A DNA stretch of 64,000 nt from Platerodrilus igneus (Eukaryota > Arthropoda > Insecta > Coleoptera > Lycidae): assembly GCA_036346225.1 (NCBI GenBank), contig JARFIW010000884.1, positions 2,684,501-2,748,500 of the forward strand. The letters are read 5' to 3'. This document shows, piece by piece, positions 34,124 through 48,000 of this stretch. Both the position numbers and the translations under genes were made by a program. The stretch's first letter is position 1. Every line of letters starts with the position of its first letter. The notes under the pieces are model-generated. The model saw only the letters and a list, made by a program, of their open reading frames with translations, was not told the origin of the DNA and searched no databases.

Positions 34124-35830
34124 TGGTAAATTTTAAATTTTTATCTTACCTTCCTTGGGTTTACTTTACCTGCCTAGCTCAACAGAAGTTATGGAATTTT
34201 CAAAATGAAATAAAACAGCAATCTCAAGAAAGCATCTATACATTCAAAAACAATCTTTCTACTTAACAGTTTAGAAAACAATTTACAGTTTCAGTTCATA
34301 CATACACTAATTCGTACGAGTTACTTAATTATTAAAATATTCTTTACCTAATCTTTATTAAAATGTACAACTCTTCCTTAATTAATAGCTGGTTAATTTG
34401 CGTATCTCTTATTACCACGCTTTAAGTGTGTTTAACCAAAAACGCTTCACAAGTTATTTAATAAAGATCAAAAGGATTCGAACTTCGACCTCAAAATTCA
34501 ATTCAAATTTCACCTTCACAAATAATAAAACGAAAACTTATTCTAAACTTAAATTACAAAACATCCAATTATTTTTATCAATTAACAGATAAAGAAATCT
34601 AAATTTATACTTGCAAAATCAAATAGTGCTTATCCAGCTCGTAATTAACAGTATTAAAAGCCTCCGGTTCCATTTTATATTGACGTTAAATCCCAGTTTA
34701 TCCATATTACCTTAAATCTTTTAGAATATTCGTTTGCGAAAGTGCAAATTCTATTTTTAATTAATTAACTATAGACCAGCTTTTGTATCAAAAAATGTTC
34801 AACTTGCACAGTATTTTTTACAAAATAAGCGGCACTTTGTCTAATCATCACATTCAATAACTTCTATGTTTGAAACTACTCAAATTTATAAGTTTCATGT
34901 TTATACAAAGTTCTATGGTGCTTATTGCATATCTTAATATTAAAAATCGTTCAAACTTAGGCGTTTAAATCTTTATTCGTTACATATTACAAATCGCGAA
35001 TTAGTAAAATCGCGAATTAGTAAATCAATGAATATCTACAATAAAGTTCTGACTTTATAATCAAAATATATAACTACGTCGCCTTTTCTATTCTATGAGA
35101 GATTTTTTCTCGAGAATTAGTCCCAGCTGATATAAGAATTTACAAGAATGTTAGCATTTAACAATTAATTAGTGTCAAGCTACGTGATTTACGAGTTCCT
35201 AAAAACGCCGTCGATCTCCTGGCATCGCATCTATCTTATAGTAATGCGGAAAATTATAAAATGGATTTTATGGGTTTTTTTAATCGTCACGCAAGTTCCT
35301 CGATTAAACATTTATTTATTTAATAACGAAAGCATTTCTTAGTAATTAATGTATTCGTTCATGAATAAAGAAGATTCTAGATTAATGTTTTGTTTAAAAC
35401 TCATAAAGTGAATAAAAATGTTACATCTACATGCATATTTTACACACATAAATAATTCAAGCTTGCAATTGCCTTGTTTGCTAATAAAAATATAGATTTC
35501 AGTGTAATTACATGATTAATTAGCTTCAATTGCTTTCTTTATGGTTTTGCATTTATTTAAAACTTACAATGAAGTTAAATATTATCTATACACAAAAATA
35601 TCGTTTGTTTTAAATGGGGATGTATTTAAATGACTTCTTATTTTGTATCTTAGAATGTTTATTTAAACCCATGGAAAAACATGTAATAAGAATTGTTTCA
35701 CACACGGAACATAGGCTTTTTATTTTAATGGCTTTGTATGATTAACCATAGTACAAAGAGATTTACGTAAAATAAACAAAGAAATGAATACAATTGGGAA
35801 TGTTTAAAGGATATTTTAAGGAAGTTGCTT
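34124..35830 (-). repeat. GypB 5' LTR (L5)
   Basis: Aligns along its length with L4 (28018-29969) with many substitutions and gaps. The right edge is not sharp; similarity was followed to about 35760 (TTTTTATTTTAATGGCTTTGT). Confidence 0.65.
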
Positions 35831-37397
35831 TTCATTAATAGTGATTAAGGAAATGGAGTAACATAAATTGTGTATGCAATACAATTGATATTTATTTAAT
35901 TCCAATGCAATAAAGAAACCTGTTCGAAATATGATTTTTATAATTAACATCATATTGCCACAATAAATTCAAAAGAAGACTAAAACATAATATTTGAGCG
36001 AAAGGTCTACCAGTAATACTGTCACAAACAAAAAAACAGTGTAGTGTAACATATCACAGACACCCCAGGGTAGTGTTAAGTTATATAACTTACTGGTGGA
36101 GTAAGTATTAACATATGCTTCAATTTTAGATAGACAGATGCGCTTTATCATTTGGTAAACCATTTCCACAATTTTATGTAAAGTTATACATCACTTCAGC
36201 GATTTATACTAAAACAAAAAGTCGAATGTTGCCACATACACTCTTCTGATAAACAAAACAACAATTAAGCAGTTTTAAATTTAATGGTTCCGCGTAGTTT
36301 GAAAGGTACAAATCACTTACTTCACAAAGACACCGTATCTATTGGAATAAAAATATATACATTCGTTAATGTATAAACTGAATTAGAAAACTCTTAATCT
36401 AATTAATTTTTCAATGTTCCGGCCTACAGCAGTCATTAGTAATCGCACATACCAGAATCCCTTATCGTATGTTAAAACGATTTCTTCTAACTGCCTGGAC
36501 CGGAATCGCTACAATGTGTAAATTCTAAAAATATTTTTTCTCTAACCTTGTGCAGCAAACTACTTTTCATATATTTTGAAATTTTCGTATATCAACAGCA
36601 TTGTCATTTAATATAAATTTACAACATATATTTTTTCATAAAATTTACTTTTTTCTGGTAAATCATTTCCCCGGGAATTTTGTCTAACCTTGCATAATTC
36701 ATCCTCAAACTTTGGTTAAAAACTTAAAAGGTGATGAAGGTTAAAATCGTACATACTTTTTAAGTTGTTTGTGTAATATTAAAATTACACTGTTTACCAT
36801 TTGACTTCCCTAACACAGACAATTCTGATATTTGAAATATATCACAACACCATTTAGTTTTCACTAGCAAGTTTAATATATGTATGTTTTAAACCATTAT
36901 CCACTTGTACTTAAAACATACAAATAATACTGAAAAGCTTCCTGATGGGACAAATGACAGTCAAATTCAAGTCATTCTTTGTAGTCATGGTGCATAAAAA
37001 TGAGTAATATTCCCAACTTCATTCATGGTGGCTGTGAAACAGAAACCATTCTTTGAAAGTATGCAATTATGAAAATCAAAAAACTTTTGGGGAAGGGGCT
37101 ATAGAAAATTAATAGTAGAAACAATATCACATTTCACAATAAAACCAACTTAAATTTCACATTACACGTTGTGATTCCTTATTTGAAATATGTTCAAAAT
37201 GATATATAGTAATTAAAGCCATGCAAAAAAACAGTAACAAAAATACATTAATACAAACACTAATTAAAGAACAAGTTTTAATAGTTCTTTACTAATTCAA
37301 TCTTACAAGTGGTATAGAAGAACAATTAGATAATATAATTTTAAATTCAGAAACTATAAAAAATCTATACTGAAGAACATAGGATAATGCTGAACTT
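35831..37397. other. no gene recognised; includes 3' flank of the zinc-finger gene
   Basis: AT-rich intergenic DNA. The part next to 37397 should contain the 3' UTR of the minus-strand zinc-finger gene. No other coding signal was seen. Confidence 0.5.
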
Positions 37398-39065
37398 TTA
37401 AAATATTTGAGCAGCCATATCATCTGCGCTAATACCTAATAAAGCTAAATCGTTGGGATCATCAGGTGGTAATGGCGGTGGTGGTGCAGGTATTTCTGGC
37501 TCAACTGGTACATCTTCAGGAGGTGCTGGAACATCATTTTCTCGTTGATAATCATACATATGCGAATACATCATATTGTTATAATCCATATTATATTGAT
37601 ACTGCATCATCACTGTAGGATCCATCAAATTTGGATCGGTATACACTACACTAAAATCTGGTGACATCATGTGTTCAGGTTGAAGTTCTTCTTCATCTTT
37701 TATTGTAGCTGGTGGTGGCGGAGGTGGTAAAACGCTTGTATTCTTTGCTACATCTACTTCATCTGATTTTACTGAAATAATGTTGATAACTTCTTTTATG
37801 GCTGGAGTGGAGACAACTAAGGGAGTGTCTGGTACAGATGGTACCTCGAGCTCCATTGGAGGAGGCACAACAACAGGAGGGGGCGGCAGTGTGAGTGGAG
37901 GTATTGAAGATAATTTAGGAAAACATACAACATCAGGTTCGGGAATGAATGATTTTGCTAAGTTTCCTGGCTGGAATCTACTCTGCCTTGGAATATCATA
38001 TTCTTCCTTTTTAATTTCCTTTACATCAACCTTCTCTTCTTGCTTTTTATTTTTAAACAAAGGCATGCGACCAATAAAATGGGGCTTTTTACTTGAATCT
38101 TTCCGATCTCTTAATTCGGATTTATAATGATCTCTATCTCTAGAACCATGCCTGCTATCACGACTTGAACTACGTCGTCGCCTATCTGTAGAACGGTGAT
38201 CGCTATCACGGTAACGACTCTCCCTACGATAACGATCAGAACTTCTATCCCTTCTACTACGTACGGGGCTCTTTGAATAACGACTTTTTGATCTTTCTGG
38301 ACTACGTGATGCACTTCTTTTTTTACTTTTGTCTTTAGGTTTAAATCTGATTTGCTCACGTTCTTTATTTCTTAATCGTTCTGTTTCTTCAAGTTGTAAA
38401 CGTTTAGCTTCTTTTTCATGAAGTTCTTTCTCATCCTTTTCTTTTTTTACACGAAGCTCATGTTCTTGTTTTTCTTTTTCCTTTTGCTTTTGTTCAATTT
38501 CTGCAAGCTTAGCTTTTTCAACTTCTTGCTTCTGTTTCATTCTATCTTTTAAATTAATAAGTAAACGTTTGTCTTTTTCTTGTGGTTCATTGATCGTCAT
38601 CCATTGATTAATTAATTTATCTTCGGTGGGTGCTTCATTAGCATGTTCAGCTTCCTTACGCTTACGTTCTTCAACAAGCCTACCTAGCACTTCCCATTTG
38701 CCTCCTAAATCTTCATTCATAATCATTTGTGCTTGTAATTTCATTTTATTACGCATTGACACTCGGATGCTTTTTGAAGTATCATTCTTTTCATCCTCAG
38801 AACTTGATTCAGAAGAACTTGAAGTACTACTAGAATCACTTGAATCTTTTCGTCGTCTCTTTACAGGTTTCTTTTTTACAATTTTCTTTTTATTCTCAAC
38901 AGGGGAATATCTTTCTTTGCGTTTTTTACTTTTATCAGTTTTATCAAAATGTTCATTTTCCGATTCTTCACTACCTGATTTTTTATCTTTCTTAATGCGT
39001 TGAAGTGCTTTATCTCGATCTCTTATCCATTCAATTTCCCAGTGAGGATTTTGTTCAACAAAATT
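37398..39065 (-). CDS. zinc-finger gene, last coding exon
   Basis: 1668 nt, phase 0, after a CTTCTTGCAG acceptor. Encodes [20 protein letters not shown], the Ser/Glu cluster, [20 protein letters not shown], a long charged helix, the RS/RD-rich block (about residues 290-350 of the exon) and the Pro-rich C-terminus ending [11 protein letters not shown]. Confidence 0.95.
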   Translation of the reverse strand, partial: NFVEQNPHWEIEWIRDRDKALQRIKKDKKSGSEESENEHFDKTDKSKKRKERYSPVENKKKIVKKKPVKRRRKDSSDSSSTSSSSESSSEDEKNDTSKSIRVSMRNKMKLQAQMIMNEDLGGKWEVLGRLVEERKRKEAEHANEAPTEDKLINQWMTINEPQEKDKRLLINLKDRMKQKQEVEKAKLAEIEQKQKEKEKQEHELRVKKEKDEKELHEKEAKRLQLEETERLRNKEREQIRFKPKDKSKKRSASRSPERSKSRYSKSPVRSRRDRSSDRYRRESRYRDSDHRSTDRRRRSSSRDSRHGSRDRDHYKSELRDRKDSSKKPHFIGRMPLFKNKKQEEKVDVKEIKKEEYDIPRQSRFQPGNLAKSFIPEPDVVCFPKLSSIPPLTLPPPPVVVPPPMELEVPSVPDTPLVVSTPAIKEVINIISVKSDEVDVAKNTSVLPPPPPPATIKDEEELQPEHMMSPDFSVVYTDPNLMDPTVMMQYQYNMDYNNMMYSHMYDYQRENDVPAPPEDVPVEPEIPAPPPPLPPDDPNDLALLGISADDMAAQIF

Positions 39066-42000
39066 CTGCAAGAAGACATAAAATATCTGTACAAATTTTA
39101 AAAACATACCGCATAATTTTGGTTGTGATTCAAAGATTTCAAATGTTGTGAAGCACAGTGCAGGTCTCCTACCCAAGTATCACACAGTTTGCAGTACCAA
39201 GAGGTTGCTGATATGAGAAACTGCAGACCTAGACATAATATATATATTAAAAAATTAGCACAAATCCACCAAAGAAGTACATACGTATAGTAATAACCTC
39301 CCAGTGAGACATTTTACCTTGGTATTTTACAAAGTAGATTGCATTACAGATCATTATATATATATATTTTTACAATGTTTGCATAATTACTCTGTTTCAA
39401 GTTACACTGCAACTTAGAACAGAATTTACAGAAAATTTTACAATCATATCTTACTTAAATTAAACGATTTGATGATGAACGTTGCATACCTGAAAATAAT
39501 CAAATTATTAGTGTTACCTTTAATAGGCATCCGCTTCCTAGGAGCTCCTTCAAATGAAGGTAGTTCTGCTTCAGGAGGTAGTCGATGCCAAGGTGTATCA
39601 ACCATATCACGCTCTTGTGTTATTTGGCGATGCTCTTTGCTGTGTAAATGCAATAAATATTCCTTAGCTGATTTGGGAAATACATCACAAATTCTACACC
39701 AATGCAATTCTGGATCATAGTATATGTAAAAAAACTTAGTCTCGGAATCAGCTTCTTCTGTTAATATTGATCTCTGGTTCTTTTCTTTTCGCCGCTTTGG
39801 TGACTCTTCCATATAAATTTCTTCCAATTCTGTTGCAGTCATGCTGTCACCAATTATATTGGTTAACATCTCAATTACATTATATATTGTCTTCATCTTG
39901 TTTTGGATTTCAATCTGAAAAAAATTAAAATAAATAGAGAATGCCAACAAAAATGAAAATCCAGTTAAACAAAATACATACTGAACCCTTGGCTCCTCTG
40001 GTGGTTTAAATTTTATGATATAATGGAGTTTAAAAGTAAAATTTCTGGAATAGCCATAGATAAACTGGATCTCCCGTGGCAGCACTACGAAATAAAAGAT
40101 GGCTACCAAATTCTAACTACAGTGCTGGTTTTAACCTAAATATGTATTAGCTAAATGTAACAAAATTACATTTAGCAAACACACAAATAATCCTCGTACT
40201 TACTAAACTGAGAATTATTTTTATAAAAACAGTACCATTAGGATCTGTTTCGCCCAGATTCCAAACTGGTACACTTATTCAAAGCATCGTTTTTAATTAC
40301 CTGTAACTTGTGGTTTTCCCGCATGATGTGGTTATTATCGTGCTCTGAGGAATGCTGCGTGAGAAGTTCTTGTTTTTGGTTACGTAGTAACTCTAATTCT
40401 CTGCGTAACACAATTGCTTTTCGGACGTAGTCTTCTCGTTGCTTTGACATTTGAGCTTTTTGCTGCTTTAGTTCCTGTGCGACTGCTAAAATAAAATATT
40501 ACATAATTAGCTACTTTTTTTGTAACTGTCAGTAAAAAAATAAATTAAAAATTTACCTATAAATAAGTAATCAACACGTACTGTACACTATTTTTATACA
40601 TCAATATCACCATATCTTGGCAAAAACAGCTCCGCAGGGGAAGTGAAGGGTAAAAACATTATCAACAACCAATCTAAATAAGTTTAGAAGCATCATTTTC
40701 TTTTACTATTTAAGAGTGATAGATCAACTATTAAAAGCAATCTTGCAAATTCATATCATTTGATTTAAAAAATAAACTGATTCCATTTACGATGAACATC
40801 CGAAATACCATGGTTGTAAGTTATAATAAATAACGAAAAATCCTAAAAAGTAAGTCTTGTGTATCAAATATTTTCAATTGAAACATTAATCAAGAACCTC
40901 CAAAAATATAGCATTTGCAGTTGGCTACAATTATCAGTGCTTAATTTCATAAACAGTCATCATTGCATATTTTCTTTTGGTCCTACATAAATGCACACAC
41001 CTTTATTGTAATTTGGTAATTTCGGTTTGAATATCTATCATTAATGGTTATCGGCTTTACAACACAAACAATTTTTTTTAGTATCAACAGGCACTGATTT
41101 GCTAAGTTGGTAATAATTGGACACTATAGACATCTTAAGGTGGCCACAAATTTAATGCAGAATATAGCAGCAAAAAGTTTTATTTTTATGTTCCTGGGTG
41201 TGGACATGTTTATAGTTCATATGATATACATTTTTTGAAAACCCCATTATTAAAATGACATTTGAGCTAGATGAGACTAGACTGCACGCCATCGATGAAG
41301 AATTTATTTTACCAGAGATAAATGAGGTAGTACACACTGTGCTGATAAATCAATCGGACATTATAAGAATTTCACAGAGTAGTAATACAGTACAAAGAAC
41401 GATTATCGAAATGGCTCAGTGCATAGAAAATCCATTATATGAGTACTTCAAAAATGAATTCATATTACAGCTTGCCGAGCCAACTTTGCCAGAAAACAAA
41501 ACTTTACTTTTAGCTTTGTGAGATTTGTAGAAGAAAAACTTCCAAAAATTATTAACGAATTACAAAGATTTTTAGTTGCAAAAAATCTTAGTAAACGCTT
41601 GCACGACTCACTAGATTGTCATAAAACCAGTTACTAAAATAAAAAAGAATGCCTTGAAAAAGAGACTACTCCCCCAATTTTGAAGAATGGTGATCCTAAT
41701 CATTTACTACTTAACATCGAATTGTTGACCATCTAAAAATGCGTGTTTGGATCGAGATTCCATGTTGTAGTTCATAAAGAAGATGATTGTTTTCCGATCT
41801 TCCAATCTAATACAGAATTTAGTGGTTGCGGACACTTCACAAAAAATGGAACGAGCTGGAAATTAGTACTTGTATGAATATTACACAAAGCATAGAATGT
41901 TTGTTTCCATGTGTGATAAATTGCTCGATTACACGAGCCACCTATGATATGATAGTATTTAATATTTATTGTAGCTAAATGGACTAGTTTAATTGTAATT

Positions 42001-45000
42001 AAATAAAGCCATGTGTTATCTTAGAATGATGCTCAAAGTTGTTACTATTCTACAATGAGTTTTCCGTGATTATTCTTCAGAAAACAATTTTATAATAAGT
42101 TCGTGGAACGAGTTTACTACATTTCGAGTGTTGGTTTACGTGGTTTCTTTAATGATAAATAGTATATATCCGATCCAGTAGAATGTTGCATCAGTTATAA
42201 AATATTTATGGTGAAAACTTGTTTTTCTTTTATACAAGTGGTGATGTTACTTTAACAGAAATTTTAATGTTTTCAGTTGGATTTTAACCTACATTCTTAG
42301 GTTCTTTGAATCAATGCTTGCTCGGCCTTAATACACAAATCCGACTTTGTTGTTGCAACACATTTTATCTGGTTAACGTTTGTAAACAGGTGGATTATGA
42401 TCTGGGTACATTGCATTTACCAATAACTCTTAGCCTACATGAAGGAATCTCATCAAAAGCAAAAGATAACGAATAGCTTTATTCGTTTATGGTAAGCGGT
42501 TTTCACTTGTATCATAGAACTATTAAGAAATTAATGAGCAAATCATTGTTGCTTATTTACTGCTAGTATTATTAGAATAAGAATATTAGTGCAGGTTCTG
42601 TGTGATATTGTTTTTTTTGACGGATAACAGATTGAATTGGTTTTGAAATTATATATAGACTTGATAATCAGCCGTGGTATTTGATTAGCTATTAGTGTTG
42701 GTTGTGCATAGACTCTATTGTAATTTGTTTCTTCGGTTTAGCAGATTCTCTTGGATCTAGCTCGTCATTGTCACCGTAGTAAATGAGGAGATAAAATTTT
42801 CTTGTTATGTTTATGTGATAGTTTTTAATTAGTACGTATTACGGGGTAAAACTATGAAAAAACATGCTGGAATAAACCCCACAATTATTCTGTTTATTTT
42901 TCTGTTATTGAGTGTTGTATTTTATTGTATCGGACTGACTAGTGCTCTGTCTGCATGTATATGTTGTGTATATACTAATCATTTTTTCAGGGTGGTGTTG
43001 TGTGTTCTTTTGTTTTGCTTCTTTGGCCCCACATACAACCCGACCATGTTAGCGTGGTATTCATTTTCTTTCTTTCTCATTTCTATCACCGTAATGTGGG
43101 CAAGATTCCGTTCTTTTTTCCTGGTCCACTCATCTTACATGTAACAAAATTGTTTTTCCTATGGATGCCGCCCTTGACTTATCAAAATTTTGATGCTTGC
43201 TTCTATGCCAATTTCAAATATGTCAAATAATTACGTTTTATTAACACTTACCAAAAATTAATATAAAAAAAAAACAAAACTTATATCTGAAAAACAGTAG
43301 CATGTACAAAAATGTATCTGGTTGGACACTAATTTTATTTTTAAAAAGTGCTACTTTGGTTGCCACATTAATAAGCACAACTAGTTTATTTTATAAATCA
43401 AATAAAAAAACAACTTATTTAATATCTTACTAGCAGGCTATAGGAGATGTTCAAATAGAGAATCTGTTTGTTCTAAACATTTGCAGTTTCTACATACTGG
43501 AGTCATCGACAATTTATCTATTGTTCAATGAGAAATTGTTCTGCATGCAGTTCTTACTACAATTTCTAAACCACCAACACTCGAATAAGAAATCTATGGG
43601 AGTTAGATCCGAATATATTACTGATCAGGATATAAGACTATCTATCCATCTATTTGGAAACATTATTGGCAACAGAGTCTCTATGTGCACACCTCGTAAA
43701 TGCTGGAGTTCAGGTGCATGATCATAGCATATTCAAAGAAAACCACATAGATTATTTAAAAAATACAGTATTTTTTCACGACAATATATTTGACCGATCA
43801 CTTTTATTTAGACCAATTTATTTTTGTACCATTAGGAAACCGCAAGTTCTCGTCAGGAATTGCCACGGTGTCTTCATTATTAGTGGAATATTTTGGTTTA
43901 AACCATGTTGTAAGTGTATGTTGGTTGATCTTTGGGGTGGAGCTAGTTAAAACTTACATTTTATGCCAAATTGTGTTGTTTACATTATTGTTGAATCAAT
44001 CCTTAAGCGAGTCTCCTTAACTACATTAAGAAAAACAATAACAGACCTATATTTCCAAACAATTTCATTCTTTACAAACTACTGTAGATTTCTTCATCAT
44101 CAAAATACACCTCAATCATTAAAATTAACTTTGGGCAGCTTTCCATTAATCATTAATAAAAGGACTATGGCATAAAACAAGCCTTAAAAAAAGACAATTA
44201 AGAATTAGGCTAGATGGTGTTTGACTTGACACAACCAAAGTATTTTCATGATTCAAACTACCAATTCAAATTTAATTAGAGTCGGGATAAAAAAATCAAC
44301 ATTTAAATAAACCAACAACGACCAAGCTGGTTTTTTGAGTTGCAAATATTCAGTTGAGAAGAAAGGCTTATAGTTAAATGGCACAGTATAATACGGTAGT
44401 GGTGTGCAGTGATTGTTAATGCAGTGTAGACAAAAAAAATTAAAAGAAAAACAAGGCTATGTGCATATAAAACAAATTCTGCAAGTATTTAAATAAGAGT
44501 TTGACTTGTATATATGTATCACTAAAACAATTACGTTGTTAATTTCAAGTAGCTTATGTTACTACTATTACTGTTAAACATGTTATTCAAAATAAATCTT
44601 ATTTTGTGTTCCGAGCTGAAGCTCTTGGGCTTTAATCAGATTATTAATGACAAAATAATGTCTTGACGAATTGGTACAAAAAACAGTAGAAATTTAGATG
44701 CAATAAAAATAGTAGACTATTTATCAAGGTCTTCTTATATTACGTCTGACTAGTTTCTGAATAGCTATCACAAATTTCACTTTTTATATTATCTATTATT
44801 ACACGAAAGATGTGTCTGTAGTATAGTCTTATGTCACCTACGTTACACCTTTCTCTTGGTTCTCCAGAAAAGTATGTTTCTTTCATAGTAAAAGACATCA
44901 CTTTCATTATAAAATGTATCGGTAGAGTTTAAATTCTTCAATTTTAAGGCAGTACTCGATATCTACAACTTTAAAGTGTGTTATGTTAAAAAGTAATTAA

Positions 45001-48000
45001 ATACGAAATCATACGTTTTAGCTGCAGATCCCAATTAATCAAATCTTCGTTAATTTCAGCGAAGAGTTGAAAACGATTTTATGTTCATTAAAAATACATC
45101 ATTGGTTCTCGAATTATAAACCGGCTGAGTTTGTACAATGCGTAGTAATTTTCTGAATAAAATTAATTACAGAAGTCAGAATGCTTGGTGCTACTATGAA
45201 AAAATGTTGCTAAGTTTTTGACTACTATCGTGATCAATGGTATGCAAAATTGCATGACTAAGGTTTACATTTTCTGGTCTACTAAAATCGCTGCCTATGA
45301 ACGCCCGTAAGAATGCAGTCATCGGTATATGGCTTCACGGATTTCTTATAGGATAACTACCTACACACTGCATCATTCATGTTATGCATGACATTATTTG
45401 CTTATTCAGGGCATGTTTGTCTTTTTATTTTTTGACAGAATATAAACTTTTAGTGGCTAACTTCCAGTGTTGAGCTATCTGTATGAAAATAAGGGTTATC
45501 ATGAGATACGGTATTTAACACGTTCACTGCCAGCTATGAATCTACTAGTACTTGACACATTTACTCATAAAACTACGAGTATACTCATACTGTTATATCT
45601 GCCATTATATGTCAATTACAAGTACATTCATTACATTCCCATGTGATTCAACGCTTTAACACCTCTGAAGTAAAATATATAAATAATACACGTTTAGGAA
45701 GCACAATATTTATTGATGCATAATAATTACAAAACCAGAAAAATAACAATTCATTTGAAAAATTACATTGTAATATATATCTAACTATAATATAAAGCAT
45801 ACATAACTAAATACATTAATAAACAATAGTTTCTAGATGTCAACTACAAAATCTGTGTACTGCATTTTATATACAATGCAAAGTAGATCGGTGCCAGACA
45901 AGGCTGCGTTTATTACAGGGATGGCAGACAACGTGTTAAAAAGAAAACATTAAAATTATATTGCCCAAAATAAGTTATAAATGATCATGAGGCTTAATTG
46001 TGTTTTAACAAAAGATAGTTAGAAATATTATTACTGTTAACATCAACAAAGCAACAAGTTGCCAGAATTACAGTTTGTGCTACTTGCGTATAGTTTACGA
46101 TTTAAAACTGTATAACTTTGAATTGGTCAGAAACATGCAAAGGAGGAGAATAGTTTTGTTTCGCCGATGCTGCCCTACTTCTGCTAGAACTGGTCATTTA
46201 AGAAATTGTAAATGAAATCCAAAAAGTCTTATACTGAACCTAAGAGCGGTCAAAAATAGAAGCAAGTAGATTTTTATTAGATTATAGGTAAGTGAAATTT
46301 ATTAGATTGGTGTTGATTGTATTGGTCAATAACAAAAGAGCTTCATTTTAGTTTTGTATAAGATATTATTCATGAACATTCGTGTCAATCTGCAATGAAT
46401 ATAGTTTAAAAATACAAAGAATGATGATTATCTTAGAACAAGTAAAAAGCTTTAATGAAGAGGTTTAAAGTGATATATTAAAATAAAATCCTTATATTTT
46501 CAAAGTAATCCCTGAACTTTATATTCATATTTCAAGTTTTTTACATACTCAAATTTATCCTCAAGAAATCGTACGTGTTTAATAACACACTGCATAATAA
46601 TTAACAAATAAACTAAATCACTTCAAATTATTTTCTTTTAATAATTATTAGGAAACAATACATTTCAACTTATACAAAGTCACTGATGCCATACAAAAGT
46701 TGAACACAATTCAACTTGGTTTAGTTGGATAGGCATATTATTTGGATGGACTCAAATTCCACCACTTTATGAACGTTAAATGTTCATGAAATCAAAATAA
46801 GTTATTACAGTTTTTTTTACTTCAAAGTTCAAACAAAGTTCGTTCACAGAATTTCACCCACTCCAAATTACAAAAGAAAATCTAAATACAACATAATACA
46901 GATTTGGCAGCATGGACTTTAACCACAGACGTTAATGCACTGCAACTGATAGCAATAATGACAAAAACAGTTCAAGGTGAAGTTGGTTATCCTGTCAACA
47001 ATTTTCAAAATGTCAAAGAACGCTTAGCCATAACCTTATATATATTGTTCAATATTTTCAAAAAGCAATGTATGTGGTAATTTTTGCAGTGCGTCTACTA
47101 GATCGTAACTGGATATGAACAAAATATTTGCTTCCAGTAAATCATGATCAATATATGAAGCCACAATTTGTTGGGAACAGTTTAATTTTTTGATGAATAG
47201 TCAATGTTTTAATCCTGCAACTAAAGTAAAAAGAAATGGATGACAAATTGGTAATTCACAAGCTATAAACTGATGTTATTGTGTAAGTTTGTATAAATCA
47301 GAATGATATATTATTAAAGATGAAAAGCTTGTAACATTAGAAAATAAAGTTTATTAAAATTGTAATAGTTTGTGATGATAGAAGACACATTAAACATCTC
47401 AAAAAAATTATGCATCTTTATCTGAATATATTATAAAGAATAATAAAAACATTAGATGTGGGACCAAACACGATACTGTGAAGCATAGCCGGTTTATTTG
47501 TTAGTTCTACTGAAATAACACTCCTCGTACCACCTCGCTTAACCATAGTAAGAAACCCCAGGACAAAAAGAAAACACAACATTCACCAAAAACAGTAGGT
47601 GCAGATTCAGAAAAGCACGATCGCTATGTTATACAAAGAAACACAAAATAACACGTTTGGATTATACATCATACAGCCACTAATTTGGAACAATTAAAAA
47701 AGGTCAATGAGACACAAATTTCTTTACCGACTTGGGAAACATCCTACGAAACTCAAGCTAAAACTGCACTTTGTGTTGCTTATTTCTTAACATACAATGT
47801 CCAAAAAAATTGTTGCACCACAAGAAGTGCAACCTAAAGAATTACAGCAAATGACAAACTACTTCTATCTTCAACAAAAAATAATAGCAGACAAAAGAAC
47901 TTTGTGACTATTCTCATGCACCATTTTCGAGTAACATAGGGGATGAGTATGATTGAATACATGAAGCTAAGGCACAAACAAGCACAATATGCAGAGTGTT

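Larger units (their letters stand above)
28018..35830 (-). mobile_element. GypB: older LTR retrotransposon related to GypA, split by GypC
   Basis: Minus-strand element with 3' LTR at 29969-28018 and 5' LTR from 34123 rightwards to roughly 35830. The LTRs align throughout (both contain AAAATGAAATAAAAC, then ACAGTTTA..CAATTTACAGTT, TTTACCTAATCTTTA and TTATTACCAC) but are heavily diverged. A primer-binding-site-like stretch lies at about 34110-34083, gag-like frames at 33617-32817, a protease-like zone at about 32290-32540 and a pol-linker frame at 30745-30440. A candidate polypurine tract (minus strand AATTTGGGGGAAAA) lies at 29985-29972. RT, RNase H and integrase are missing. GypC sequence occupies 30858-32287. 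Confidence 0.75.

Noticed and set aside
33886..34592. Plus-strand frames within GypB
   Set aside because: Antisense to gag/leader and LTR sequence.
37780..39003. Plus-strand Gly/Ser- and Leu/Ser-rich frames
   Set aside because: They lie antisense to the low-complexity exon of the zinc-finger gene and have no motif of their own.
39985..40110. Minus-strand extension with [11 protein letters not shown] followed by GTATGT, considered as an exon of the zinc-finger gene
   Set aside because: Its end phase (2) does not fit the next exon (phase 0), while the exon 40485-40301 fits exactly. It is intronic read-through.
42854..43230. Hydrophobic plus-strand frames, considered as a chemoreceptor-like membrane protein
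   Set aside because: No receptor signature or splice-supported continuation; T-rich DNA readily gives Phe/Leu/Ile frames.
43521..44175. Overlapping plus-strand frames possibly forming a broken gene
   Set aside because: No recognisable protein in any frame combination; left as unassigned intron DNA.
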